The notes under the pieces are model-generated. The model saw only the letters and a program-made list of their open reading frames with translations. It searched no databases and was not told where the DNA came from. Positions 13,276-21,019 of a DNA stretch of 24,185 nucleotides are shown in pieces. Within the stretch, counting starts at the first letter, position 1. Every line of letters starts with the position of its first letter. The stretch is from a virus, in the IMG/VR virus record IMGVR_UViG_3300032954_000524, positions 1-24,185 of that record; one strand, given 5' to 3'. Made by a program: the position numbers and the translations under genes.

Positions 13276-13306
13276 TCCTCTTAAAACCGAAAGGAAACGC
13301 AAAGCA

Positions 13307-14269
13307 ATGTCAACAGCACCCCGCCAACCCTCCATCGTCTCAAACGACGTTGACGATTTCGTGCAGGCCGGTTTATACCCGGGCGGCACGGGCATCGTTG
13401 AAGATATCGAGTACAAACTCTGGGATTACGACGGCAAACGGCCCCCGGATTCACAGCTCGCCGTGCGCATGATCTTTCAGCCCACGGATGGCAGCAATGA
13501 AGGCAAGCTCCTTGACAACCTTTATTTCAGCGTCGGCCCGGCTTCCGATTTCCAGCCTTCGCAGGATGGCGGATTCGTTTTTGCCGTGGGGTCGAGCGCA
13601 CAATTGCGGCAAAACTCCAACTGGCATTTCTTCGCGACCAAACTGCGCGACAACTGCGGCCTGGAGCGCGGCAAGCTCAACGGCCCGAGCGGAATCAAAA
13701 TTCTCAAGGGCACACAATTAACCCTCACTCGCGTCGATCAGCCGCACCGCGATATCGCCGAAGATGCCGCAGCACCCGGCGCCCCTCACATGCAAGGGCA
13801 GCAGCAGCGCACCCGCAAGCCCACCATCCTCATCCCCACCGCAGCCGTGTTTTCGTGGGATAAGGGCACCGCTGCTAGGCGCCCGGCTGCGCGAGCTGCC
13901 GCACCTGCGCCGACACCCACACCCGCGCCTATGCCCGCGCAAACCGCCGCTGCGGCACCTGTTCCCGCCTCTGCCCCCTCCCCCGCTCCTGCGGCCGCTC
14001 CCGTCAACGGCTCAGCTTCCGGTATTCCCGGTGACCGTGACAGCCTCATCACCGAGGTTCTCCGCGAACTCCTGAGCGAAACCCCGGGCAACATGCTTGA
14101 AGTCGCCAAACTCCCCAGCGCAATGATTGAGAAAATCGGTCCTGCCGGCCGCGGCATCGCCGTCAGCGCGCGTATGGAGATTCTGAAACAAGTAAAAGAT
14201 ACCGCCTATATTCAGTCTCTCGCCGCAGCAAACGGCTGGACCACAGACGGCGCAATCCTTTCCTTGTAA
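13307..14269 (+). CDS. Phage replication-module protein, possible ssDNA-binding protein
   Basis: This is a 320-residue protein. Residues 5-150 form a beta-rich domain (SIVSNDVDDFVQAGLYPGGTGIVEDIEYKLWDYDGKRPPDSQLAVRMIFQPTDGS, then DNLYFSVGP and FVFAVGSSAQL, with line-like turns). Residues 185-250 are an Ala/Pro linker, and 250-320 a small helical domain (REL LSETPGN MLEVAKLPSAM). I have a sense of related phage proteins of this layout between helicase and nuclease genes, where a ssDNA-binding protein would be expected, but I cannot name the family. A purine-rich AAAGGAA lies 11 nt before the ATG. Confidence 0.6.
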   Translation: MSTAPRQPSIVSNDVDDFVQAGLYPGGTGIVEDIEYKLWDYDGKRPPDSQLAVRMIFQPTDGSNEGKLLDNLYFSVGPASDFQPSQDGGFVFAVGSSAQLRQNSNWHFFATKLRDNCGLERGKLNGPSGIKILKGTQLTLTRVDQPHRDIAEDAAAPGAPHMQGQQQRTRKPTILIPTAAVFSWDKGTAARRPAARAAAPAPTPTPAPMPAQTAAAAPVPASAPSPAPAAAPVNGSASGIPGDRDSLITEVLRELLSETPGNMLEVAKLPSAMIEKIGPAGRGIAVSARMEILKQVKDTAYIQSLAAANGWTTDGAILSL

Positions 14270-14277
14270 TACTTGGG

Positions 14278-14372
14278 CAGGCTCCTGCGCACATTGAGGC
14301 GGCTTCATCAGATCCGCACATAAAGCGCCATCTGCTCAAGCGTACTTCATACGGCGTAGGAGCCTGATTTTT
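14278..14372 (+). terminator. Long-range inverted repeat with T-run
   Basis: CAGGCTCCTGCG (14278-14289) pairs with CGTAGGAGCCTG (14355-14366) at 11 of 12 positions, with a 65-nt loop, followed by TTTTT (14368-14372). It fills most of the 135-nt gap between two genes of the operon. It could be an attenuating terminator or a processed RNA element; the large loop is unusual for a simple terminator. Confidence 0.45.
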
Positions 14373-14404
14373 CAAACCGAAGCCGAACCGAAACCGGAAA
14401 CGAA

Positions 14405-15061
14405 ATGACAATCACCACCCATCCCGCCGCTCCCTTCCGCCTCCAATCCCCGCACGCCCAGCCCCGCACCTCCGGCGTCCATCTCTCCGGTATCCTGCGC
14501 CGCATGGCCCTCGCCGCAGGCAAACTCCCCGCCAAGTATGCCAACAGTGGACTTGCCGAGCTTATGCGCACAACCCCTTACACCCACGCCGGCTTTTGCG
14601 CCCCTCTCTGCAAGGCCGCTTTCGGGATGGCCTGGGAAGACTGGATCGCGCCCCACGTCTCCCAATGGGCCAAAGGCATGATCCACCAGCCCGGCGAGCT
14701 CATCCGCGATGACATCCGCGGCACCCCGGACGGCATCAGTTTTGACGATCACGGGCACCCCATCGTGCACGAGTTCAAATTCACCTACAAATCCGCCAGC
14801 CGCAATATTGAAGAGGAGTGGTTATGGCTTGCTCAAATCTGCGGCTACTGCGCGATAGTTACCACTTATTTTGGCGAACCTTGCACCCAAGCCTATCTCC
14901 ATGTCGCCTATGCCATGGGGGATTACACGCGGTCGGAAACAAGCGGCCCCTGCTACCGCATTTATGCGATCACGCTCAGCCTCGAAGAAATCGAGCGCGC
15001 CTGGCAGGAAATTGTCGCCAACAAAAACGAAACCGAACCCGAAGATTGGAACAACGACTAA
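14405..15061 (+). CDS. PD-(D/E)XK nuclease, Cas4/RecB-like
   Basis: This is a 218-residue protein. The nuclease core reads WEDW (78-81, acidic residue in the first helix), GTPDGI (106-111, Asp109), HEFKF (122-126, the E-x-K) and WLAQICGY (141-148), the QxxxY motif typical of RecB and Cas4-type nucleases. It has no Fe-S cysteine set. Phage members of this family act as recombination exonucleases beside a RecA-like or annealing protein, and a Sak4-like ATPase lies two genes downstream. It follows the 14278-14372 hairpin. The likely role is resection of phage DNA ends. Confidence 0.8.
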   Translation: MTITTHPAAPFRLQSPHAQPRTSGVHLSGILRRMALAAGKLPAKYANSGLAELMRTTPYTHAGFCAPLCKAAFGMAWEDWIAPHVSQWAKGMIHQPGELIRDDIRGTPDGISFDDHGHPIVHEFKFTYKSASRNIEEEWLWLAQICGYCAIVTTYFGEPCTQAYLHVAYAMGDYTRSETSGPCYRIYAITLSLEEIERAWQEIVANKNETEPEDWNND

Positions 15062-15071
15062 TTAAGCGCCC

Positions 15072-15452
15072 ATGTACAAACATCTAAGAGAGTTTTTCAA
15101 AGTCAAACAAGCTGGCAAGCTGGCCGAACAGGTTGGCATGCTGCGCCGCGAAATTTCCACACTCCGGGAGCGTAACACCGACCTGGATGCCCAAGTCCGC
15201 TCCCTCCTCGCCGCTCAACCCATCACCGTTTCCGAACGCGCCGAAATCGCCCGCATCCGCTTCGAACACACCCAGCTAATCGTGGAACAATCCGAAATCA
15301 TTGTTTACATCCGTAATAATTTCTCCGACGAAATGAAGAAAGGGGCGTTTCGGGGGATGGGGGCGGCGCAGATGGTGTGCAAGTTGTTGGAGAGGCTGAA
15401 GGTGCTGGAGGATGAGGAAAGGGAAAGGAAGAAGTATGCCCGGGGAAATTAA
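15072..15452 (+). CDS. Coiled-coil hypothetical protein
   Basis: This 126-residue protein is almost fully helical and charged: KLAEQVGMLRREISTLRERNTDLDAQVRSLL (about 16-46) is a clear coiled coil, and a second helix lies at the C-terminus (CKLLERLKVLEDEERERKKYARG). It overlaps the next gene's start by 17 nt. It has no enzymatic motif. It may be a scaffold or accessory subunit of the recombination proteins around it. Confidence 0.6.
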   Translation: MYKHLREFFKVKQAGKLAEQVGMLRREISTLRERNTDLDAQVRSLLAAQPITVSERAEIARIRFEHTQLIVEQSEIIVYIRNNFSDEMKKGAFRGMGAAQMVCKLLERLKVLEDEERERKKYARGN

Positions 15453-16389
15453 GAACATGCCAATGAACAGCCCGGGAACCCCTAGCGCCGGGCCGGTGAT
15501 GGCTTCCAGGCCCGTCCCAGCCCCTACAATAGGCACTTTAGAAGGGAATGGTGCGGTGGGGGGTGCTATGGGCGCGGGCGTGGGCGCAGGCGCAGGCGTC
15601 AAAGCCTATTTCAAACCCGTAAGCGCAATCATGCGCCCTCCCCGGATCGCCCTTTCGCTTGAAGCCCTTGATAAATGTGGTAAATCGCACTGGGCCATCA
15701 TGACACCTCCCGGGCCGCTCGTTGTAGCGATGACCGATGACGGAACAGAGTACGTTTTGCGCAAAGCCAAAGCCGCAGGCCGGCCGGTTGCGGGGGTGTT
15801 GGATTTGCACTACACGCGGCCGGCGACGATCGGCAAATCCCAGGCCAACGAAACCTTGCAAAAGGAATGGCGCGAGAAGTGGGAACTGTTTAAAAACGGG
15901 ATGAATGCCGTTGCCGCGGATAAAAGCATCCGGACAGTTGTGCGCGACACCGAAACGGAAATCTGGCAGCTTGCGCAGCTCGCATACTTCGGGCGCCTCA
16001 CCCAGATCCCACAGCATTTGCGAACCGAGTGCAATGCGGATTACCTGCGGACCTTCCGGGTGCTGTACGGCCGCGAGGATTTAAATATTGTGCTCGTGCA
16101 CCAGCTCAAAAAAGAATACAAACCCAACTCGAAAGGTGAAGCGGACTGGACCGGGAAGTACGAACGCGACGGCATGAACAAGATCGGTTTCGCGGTCGAT
16201 CTGGTGCTGCGCGCCGGCTGGGACGGAAACAGGAGAAGTTTTTATACCCAGGTGCCGACTGAGCAGGCAACGCGATTTGGCGCGGATCTGGCGGGGAAGC
16301 AGTGGTATGGAGAAGAGAGCGGGTTCGGGTATCTCGGAATGGAGTTGTTCCCAGAGACGGGGTTGACGCCGGAGGTGTGGGGGTTATGA
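15436..16389 (+). CDS. Sak4/RecA-like phage ATPase
   Basis: I choose the ATG at 15436 because GGAAGAA lies just upstream; a longer frame starts at 15412. The 317-residue product has a 60-residue Gly/Pro-rich tail, then PPRIALSLEALDKCGKSHWAIM (68-89), a P-loop whose first Gly is replaced by Glu (EALDKCGKS). VVAMTDDGTEYVL (96-108) and SIRTVVRDTETEIWQLAQLA fit the Walker B and following region of AAA_24/Sak4-type ATPases. LNIVLVHQLKKEY is the next strand. These proteins promote strand annealing or exchange in phage recombination. It sits between a PD-(D/E)XK nuclease and an ERCC4 nuclease. Confidence 0.7.
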   Translation: MPGEIKNMPMNSPGTPSAGPVMASRPVPAPTIGTLEGNGAVGGAMGAGVGAGAGVKAYFKPVSAIMRPPRIALSLEALDKCGKSHWAIMTPPGPLVVAMTDDGTEYVLRKAKAAGRPVAGVLDLHYTRPATIGKSQANETLQKEWREKWELFKNGMNAVAADKSIRTVVRDTETEIWQLAQLAYFGRLTQIPQHLRTECNADYLRTFRVLYGREDLNIVLVHQLKKEYKPNSKGEADWTGKYERDGMNKIGFAVDLVLRAGWDGNRRSFYTQVPTEQATRFGADLAGKQWYGEESGFGYLGMELFPETGLTPEVWGL

Positions 16390-16718
16390 AAACGAGTGCA
16401 AGCTTAAACAAACATGATGAAGGTATGCGCCGCGCATGCTGGCCCAATCCCGCTCCCCATGGCCCCTTCCGCATAATTCAGCGTATTATTGGGGAAAGAA
16501 TTGCCGTGCCCGTCACTCACTATGAAGTGAACGGCATAGCATTCCTGGTCCCTGATGGGGAACCCCTTACCGATATCCTGAACCGGGCATACGCGCTCGC
16601 AATCGCCGCTCAAAAGCAGGAAAGCGAAGAACTCGCGATCAAGCTTGCCGCAGGCGCGCTGCATGAGCTTGCCGAAGCCGCGCAGCGTATTACGGGACGG
16701 GATGGGCGGGAAAGGTAA
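16386..16718 (+). CDS. Hypothetical protein
   Basis: The start at 16386 overlaps the ATPase stop (ATGA), giving 110 residues; the longer frame from 16302 would lie inside the ATPase gene. The product has a small beta unit (IQRIIGERIAVPVTHYEVNGIAFLVPDGEPL, about 33-63) and a long helix (LNRAYALAIAAQKQESEELAIKLAAGALHELAEAAQRI). I do not recognise it. Its place suggests a partner of the ATPase or the nuclease. Confidence 0.6.
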   Translation: MKTSASLNKHDEGMRRACWPNPAPHGPFRIIQRIIGERIAVPVTHYEVNGIAFLVPDGEPLTDILNRAYALAIAAQKQESEELAIKLAAGALHELAEAAQRITGRDGRER

Positions 16719-16746
16719 ACCGGAGACGAGGAACCGGGGAAGCTTA

Positions 16747-17532
16747 ATGATTTACGTTGACGAACGCACCGGCTCCGTGGAACTGGCAACCCAGTTCCAA
16801 TCCCATCGCGCCAAACCCGCCATCGCGCTGAAGCGGCTCCCTGCTGCGGATTTCTGCTTTTCCGGCTACGGTCCCAATGGCCCCGCGATGATTGGGGTAG
16901 AGCGCAAAACCGTCAAGGATATGCTTTCCTCAATCCGCACGGGCCGCTTTGCCGGCGAGCAGCTCCCCAAACTCCTGGAGCATTACGAGTTCCCGTTTCT
17001 CGTACTCGAAGGCGTGATCCGCACGAATTATCAAACCGGCGCCCTGGAGGAGCTCTGGGGCCGCGGGTGGGGGCCGGTCAAGCTCGGACAGCAAACTTTT
17101 CTCGCGCTTGAGCTCGAATCCTTCCTCACCACGATCGAACTGCGTACCGCCGTGCGCGTGCATCGCACTTCGGACCAGAAGGGGACTGTGGAAGACGTGA
17201 TCGCTCTCACGCACTATTTTTCAAAACCCTGGGAGAGACATCACGCTCACTTCGCCTTGCACGTTCCCCCGGAAGCCGCAACCATCGGCAAGGCGAGTAC
17301 GGTGCGGCGTGTAGCGTTCGCGTTGAACGGAATTGGCTGGGATCGGAGCGCGATGGTTGCGGAAAAGTTTTGCTCGGTCGCCCAGATGATTTGTTTGAAC
17401 CCGGAGAAGTGCGTGGAGGAGGGGTATGCACGGCCGGCAAGGGATTGGCAGAAGCTTGATGGGTTTGGGAAAGTGTTGAGCAGGAAAGTGTGGAGTGAGT
17501 TGCATGGAGACGGGGGAGGGGGAATAGATTAG
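16747..17532 (+). CDS. ERCC4-family nuclease with C-terminal helix-hairpin-helix
   Basis: I choose the ATG at 16747 (GGGGAAG 6 nt upstream), giving 261 residues. The XPF/ERCC4 nuclease core: IYVDERTGS (2-10, first Asp), LPAADFCF (31-38), GVERKTVKDMLSSI (50-63, the E-R-K catalytic motif) and QLPKLLEHYEFPFLVLEG (72-89). The C-terminus ends with KLDGFGKVLSRKVWSEL, an HhH DNA-binding element. Such nucleases cut branched DNA (flaps, forks, Holliday-type structures). In bacteria-infecting phages it would process recombination intermediates made by the neighbouring enzymes. Confidence 0.85.
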   Translation: MIYVDERTGSVELATQFQSHRAKPAIALKRLPAADFCFSGYGPNGPAMIGVERKTVKDMLSSIRTGRFAGEQLPKLLEHYEFPFLVLEGVIRTNYQTGALEELWGRGWGPVKLGQQTFLALELESFLTTIELRTAVRVHRTSDQKGTVEDVIALTHYFSKPWERHHAHFALHVPPEAATIGKASTVRRVAFALNGIGWDRSAMVAEKFCSVAQMICLNPEKCVEEGYARPARDWQKLDGFGKVLSRKVWSELHGDGGGGID

Positions 17533-17534
17533 AA

Positions 17535-18002
17535 ATGCCCCCCCAGCCGCCGCACAATCTCCTTGAAGAATTAATGGCCCGTTTCGTAGAAGAGGTTATG
17601 GTCCCTCAAATGAACGAGATTTTTGACCGGATAAGCAGCCTCCACCGCCGCTCCCATCCCCGCTCCTCTCACACCAAACCCCCCAAATCCCCATCCTCGC
17701 GCAAGGCCATGCCGTTCAACGACAATCCAAAAAAGCGCCGCCCCAATCCCGGCACCGCAAACGCTCACCCGCGTCCTGTTCCGCAACGCCTGCGGGTGAC
17801 TCTTTACGATGTGCTTGAAGTGTCCCCGAAAGCGAGCGCGGATGTGATTGCTGCGGCGTACCGATCTCTTGCAAAGCGTCATCATCCGGACGTGAGCAAG
17901 AGCAAACATGCAGTGGAAGAGATGAAAATAATCAACCAGGCGTTTAGCGTGCTCAAAGATGCAGAGAGGCGCGCGGCGTATGACAGGAGTATTGGATTAT
18001 GA
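17535..18002 (+). CDS. J-domain (DnaJ-like) protein
   Basis: This is a 155-residue protein. Residues 1-38 are a helix, 39-85 a basic Pro/Ser/Lys-rich linker. Residues 88-152 are a full J domain: VTLYDVLEVSPKASADVIAAAYRSLAKRHHPDVSKSKHAVEEMKIINQAFSVLKDAERRAAYD, including the HPD triad (117-119) that stimulates Hsp70 ATPase. There is no Gly/Phe or zinc region. A phage J protein can direct host DnaK to viral complexes, for example to the replication machinery. It lies 2 nt after the ERCC4 nuclease gene and overlaps the next start by ATGA. Confidence 0.88.
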   Translation: MPPQPPHNLLEELMARFVEEVMVPQMNEIFDRISSLHRRSHPRSSHTKPPKSPSSRKAMPFNDNPKKRRPNPGTANAHPRPVPQRLRVTLYDVLEVSPKASADVIAAAYRSLAKRHHPDVSKSKHAVEEMKIINQAFSVLKDAERRAAYDRSIGL

Positions 18003-18274
18003 GCAGAACACGAGTTCCCAATCCGGGTGCGGGTGTTAGCGAGGAAGTCCGCGAGCGCAACTACAAAGCGCAGAAATTTTTAAGCGTATTGCTCAAGGGG
18101 TTCGCTGGCGAGATGGAGCAATGCTATACCCACGAGGACGCTCAAGGCTTGCTTGATGCGATGAATGAGAAATTGCCGCCTGCGATCCGAGAGGCGCGGG
18201 ACGCCTATGAAGCTTATGCCCCTTACCGCAGACGGCGGCGGATGGTGTCCTCCAACCGGAAAGTTGTGAACTAA
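17999..18274 (+). CDS. Hypothetical protein
   Basis: This 91-residue protein is coupled to the J-domain gene by ATGA. It is helical and charged (RERNYKAQKFLSVLLKGFAGEMEQCY; AMNEKLPPAIREARDAYEAY) with a basic tail (RRRRRMVSSNRK). It has no recognised motif. Its stop abuts the next ATG at 18275. Confidence 0.6.
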   Translation: MSRTRVPNPGAGVSEEVRERNYKAQKFLSVLLKGFAGEMEQCYTHEDAQGLLDAMNEKLPPAIREARDAYEAYAPYRRRRRMVSSNRKVVN

Positions 18275-18607
18275 ATGACCATTGGAAAGTGCAGCCTATG
18301 CGGATATCAGAACGATAGCCCAACAGCACTTTGCGATCTCATCCAATGCCCACTCATGGCGGCAGAGAAGTCAAATCAAGAGAAGTCGAGTCAGGAAGAC
18401 GCCGCTGTGAATCATCCTCTCCATTACGGCGGCGACACTCCGCACGAAGTCATCAAATGCCTTGCTGCCTGGGGCCTGGAGTCTGACGCATTGTTGTGGA
18501 ATACGGTGAAGTACATTGCGCGCGCCGGTAAAAAGGGAAGTGCGCTTGAGGATTTGAAAAAGGCACGGTTTTATCTGGACCGGCGCATTAGGAATCTGGA
18601 GGGCTAA
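18275..18607 (+). CDS. DUF3310 phage protein with N-terminal zinc-ribbon-like part
   Basis: This is a 110-residue protein. Residues 5-26 have CSLCGYQNDSPTALC...C, a possible zinc site. Residues 45-108 (VNHPLHYGGDTPHEVIKCLAAWGLESDALLWNTVKYIARAGKKGSALEDLKKARFYLDRRI) match the conserved DUF3310 pattern: HPxHY, then EVI, then W...KYI.R.GKK....DL.KA..YL. These small proteins occur in many phage replication regions and may relate to nucleotide metabolism, but the function is unproven. It sits head to tail with its neighbours, with no gap. Confidence 0.82.
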   Translation: MTIGKCSLCGYQNDSPTALCDLIQCPLMAAEKSNQEKSSQEDAAVNHPLHYGGDTPHEVIKCLAAWGLESDALLWNTVKYIARAGKKGSALEDLKKARFYLDRRIRNLEG

Positions 18608-19030
18608 ATGCTGGAAATTGAACAAAATGAGTTTGATCACACAATAGGGCAATTGGATCACGTTTTATCCAAACTAGTGCTATGGGGGAAGCGAGTCAAA
18701 AAAGATGGTTACCGTTATGTGACGGAACCGAATGCTCAAACTCTCAAACATCATGCGGAAGACATGATCGCTGCGGGGCAGAAAATAATTTCTGATTTGG
18801 GGATTGAGGTGCAGGGGACTCCGCAGCCCAGAGCGCGCTATGCAGGAAAGTTTTCAGAAACGAAAGCCGAAAACAGAGACCCGGAAAAAGAGTGCAAGAT
18901 TTTGGAGTCCAGCGAAAATGAAGATGAAAGCTGGCTCACACCTTATTGCACTTGTACGACATCTTTCACAGTCCCGGCGCTCCCCGTGCAACCAAATCCA
19001 ACTTGCCCTTTCCACGGCACCAAAAAGTGA
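18608..19030 (+). CDS. Hypothetical protein with cysteine-rich tail
   Basis: This 140-residue protein starts directly after the DUF3310 stop. Residues 1-65 are helical (TIGQLDHVLSKLVLWGKRVKKDG; LKHHAEDMIAAGQKII). The C-terminus has YCTCTTSFTVPALPVQPNPTCPFHG, a CxC ... CxxH arrangement that could hold zinc. Its stop overlaps the GTG of the glycosylase gene (GTGA). I do not recognise the family. Confidence 0.6.
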   Translation: MLEIEQNEFDHTIGQLDHVLSKLVLWGKRVKKDGYRYVTEPNAQTLKHHAEDMIAAGQKIISDLGIEVQGTPQPRARYAGKFSETKAENRDPEKECKILESSENEDESWLTPYCTCTTSFTVPALPVQPNPTCPFHGTKK

Positions 19031-19557
19031 ACCGCTGCTCCCTCTGTCCCAAACTTATCTACCGCCGCCCCATTCCCCCGGACGGCCCCCGCCCCTCGCG
19101 CCTCCTCTTCCTCGGCGAAGCCCCCCACGTTGACGAGGACAAAACCGGCATCCCCTTCGCCGGCAAAACCGGCATGGAGCTCAACAACGTCTACCTTCCC
19201 ATTCTGGGCCTTCCCCGATCCGAAGTCTGCATCTTCAACGCCTGCGCCTGCTCTCAACCGTCTTACGACAACCCTACCCCTGAGCAAGCTCTCGCCTGCT
19301 CCTCGGTCCACCTCGCGCCATTGCTCGCCGAAGTGCAACCGGAAATCATCATCCCCATGGGCGCGGTTGCATGCTCGCTGTTCGGCAAGATCAATCTAAA
19401 CTACGATCACGGATTGCCGCGCGAGGGGCGATGGGGCGGATGGCGCGGCGTGCTGTGGCCCACCTATCACCCAAGCGCAGGCATACACGCAACAGCCTAC
19501 ATGATTCCGCTGATGCAGGACTTTCATGCGCTGAAGGGGTTCCTGGCGCAGCTATGA
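19027..19557 (+). CDS. Family 4-like uracil-DNA glycosylase
   Basis: I choose the GTG at 19027, overlapping the previous stop, which gives 176 residues starting right before CSLC. Cysteines at 4, 7, 75 and 91 fit the 4Fe-4S ligands of family 4/5 enzymes. The active-site segment is FLGEAPHVDED (28-38), followed by PFAGKTGMELN (43-53), and YHPS (147-150) is the second conserved motif. The enzyme removes uracil from DNA. It may protect phage DNA or prepare uracil-containing host DNA. A longer frame from 18946 lies inside the preceding gene and is less likely. Confidence 0.82.
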   Translation: MNRCSLCPKLIYRRPIPPDGPRPSRLLFLGEAPHVDEDKTGIPFAGKTGMELNNVYLPILGLPRSEVCIFNACACSQPSYDNPTPEQALACSSVHLAPLLAEVQPEIIIPMGAVACSLFGKINLNYDHGLPREGRWGGWRGVLWPTYHPSAGIHATAYMIPLMQDFHALKGFLAQL

Positions 19558-19994
19558 AAGAAATCGGCGGCGACATCTGGACCTTTCACACTCAAGGCTG
19601 GCCCATCTGCATTACAACCAACGGAGCCATCCGGCGCGATGGAGCTTGCATCATGGGCCGCGGCGTCGCACTCCAGGCGCGTGAACGCTTCCCTGGTATC
19701 GCTTACAGAATTGGGAACTATCTAAAAGTCTATGGCAATCATGTCCAGTTTCTTATGGATTACAACATTTTTACCTTCCCGGTAAAAGTGCACTGGGCGG
19801 ATCAAGCGGACCTGGCATTGATTGAGCAGAGTGCAAACGAGCTCAAGCGCGTCCTGCTCGAAAGCTCGAAGGTTTACTTGCCGCGCCCGGGCTGCGCAAA
19901 CGGTCGGCGCGATTGGATCACGGAAGTAAGGCCGATCCTTGAACGTGTGTTTCAGGGCGATCCCCGTTTTATTGTGGTGCATCGCGGGTTATGA
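19554..19994 (+). CDS. Macro-domain-like ADP-ribose-binding protein
   Basis: The start at 19554 overlaps the glycosylase stop (ATGA). The 146-residue product reads IGGDIWTFHTQGWPICITTNGAIRRDGACIMGRGVALQARERFPG in its first half, which resembles the adenosine-diphosphate-ribose pocket of Poa1p-like macro domains (TN...G...MG.G.A). PRPGCANGRRDWITEVRPILERVF is the conserved end of this phage family. It may remove or bind ADP-ribose marks, or act on ADP-ribose-1''-phosphate. In a phage this could counter NAD- or ADP-ribose-based host defence, which is inference. Confidence 0.75.
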   Translation: MKEIGGDIWTFHTQGWPICITTNGAIRRDGACIMGRGVALQARERFPGIAYRIGNYLKVYGNHVQFLMDYNIFTFPVKVHWADQADLALIEQSANELKRVLLESSKVYLPRPGCANGRRDWITEVRPILERVFQGDPRFIVVHRGL

Positions 19995-21019
19995 ATGAAC
20001 TCGCCCTCTCCCTCGCCCACACCCTCACCCTTGACCCCTTCCCCTCCCCGGACTACTCCATCATCCGCACTCCCGCCGAACTCACCGCTTACCTTTACTC
20101 CGGCCGTGACGGATACCGCGACTCCCTCAACCCACGCCCCATCATCGCCGAAGACACCGAATCCCTCCCCGCGCCTAGCCGAGAACCCTACTGCCTCACG
20201 TTCTCCATCTGCCCTGGCACCGGGCGCCTCATCTACGTTCGCGATCACGATTTAATTGCGCGTTACCGCGACTGGCTCACCGTCTGGCACCCTCATCAAC
20301 TCTTCCACAATTACCTGCACGATTCCGTAATCTTCAAGCAGCTCTCCTTACCCGTTGACCATTTCACCGATACCATGGTGCGCGCTTACAACTTATGCTT
20401 GGGCGGCGGCGGCGATGCGGAAGACGATGAGTCCCGCGCCGGCCGCGGCTTACTCAGCCTCAAAGTCCTCGCCTGGCGCCATCTGCACATGCGCATGACC
20501 AGCTTTCAGGACACCGTGCACCCGCACTCCATTCCCTACGCCCTCGCCTGGCTTGAATCCGCATGCTCTCTCCTCACCCCTGCCCCGCCGCGCAAAACCT
20601 GCACCTGCGGCCACTACCGCGACACTCATGCGCCGCGCGGCAAAACCGGCAAGGTGATGGGAGCCTGCACGCAATGCGGCTGCCCCCGCTACAAGCAAGG
20701 GAAAGTGGCGGCAAAACCCGCAGAGGATAAGCAAGCCCAGCTCCTTTACACCAAGCTCAACCGTCTCACCGACTCCCTGCGCGCGCAGGAAACAGACCCG
20801 GAAACGGGGCAGCTCATCGACCCGTGGAAGCGGTACAAAGGCTGGCACGATTGGGACCGGGAAATGCTCGAAGGCGCGCTCGGGCCAATCCCTCAACCCT
20901 CCATCGCGTATGTTCCCGAGGAGGAGTTGTGTAATTACGCGATCCGTGATGCGGATGCAACGCTGCGGCTGTATCTGTACATGCGCAGGCTCAAGCCGTG
21001 GATTTTTTACCAACGATGA
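19991..21019 (+). CDS. DEDDy 3'-5' exonuclease (PolA-type proofreading domain) without polymerase
   Basis: This is a 342-residue protein. ExoI: IIAEDTES (51-58; Asp55, Glu57). ExoII: HNYLHDSVIF (106-115; Asp111), then TDTMVRAYNL. GLLSLKVLAWRHL (153-165) is the usual helix, and ExoIII is YAIRDAD (316-322; Tyr316, Asp320). This is the proofreading domain of family A polymerases. A zinc-ribbon-like insert (CTCGHYRDTHA ... CTQCGCPRYKQ, about 208-236) breaks the domain. The gene ends right after ExoIII, where the polymerase domain would start; none lies downstream in the window. It may be a separate exonuclease subunit or pair with a host or distant polymerase. Confidence 0.78.
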   Translation: MNELALSLAHTLTLDPFPSPDYSIIRTPAELTAYLYSGRDGYRDSLNPRPIIAEDTESLPAPSREPYCLTFSICPGTGRLIYVRDHDLIARYRDWLTVWHPHQLFHNYLHDSVIFKQLSLPVDHFTDTMVRAYNLCLGGGGDAEDDESRAGRGLLSLKVLAWRHLHMRMTSFQDTVHPHSIPYALAWLESACSLLTPAPPRKTCTCGHYRDTHAPRGKTGKVMGACTQCGCPRYKQGKVAAKPAEDKQAQLLYTKLNRLTDSLRAQETDPETGQLIDPWKRYKGWHDWDREMLEGALGPIPQPSIAYVPEEELCNYAIRDADATLRLYLYMRRLKPWIFYQR

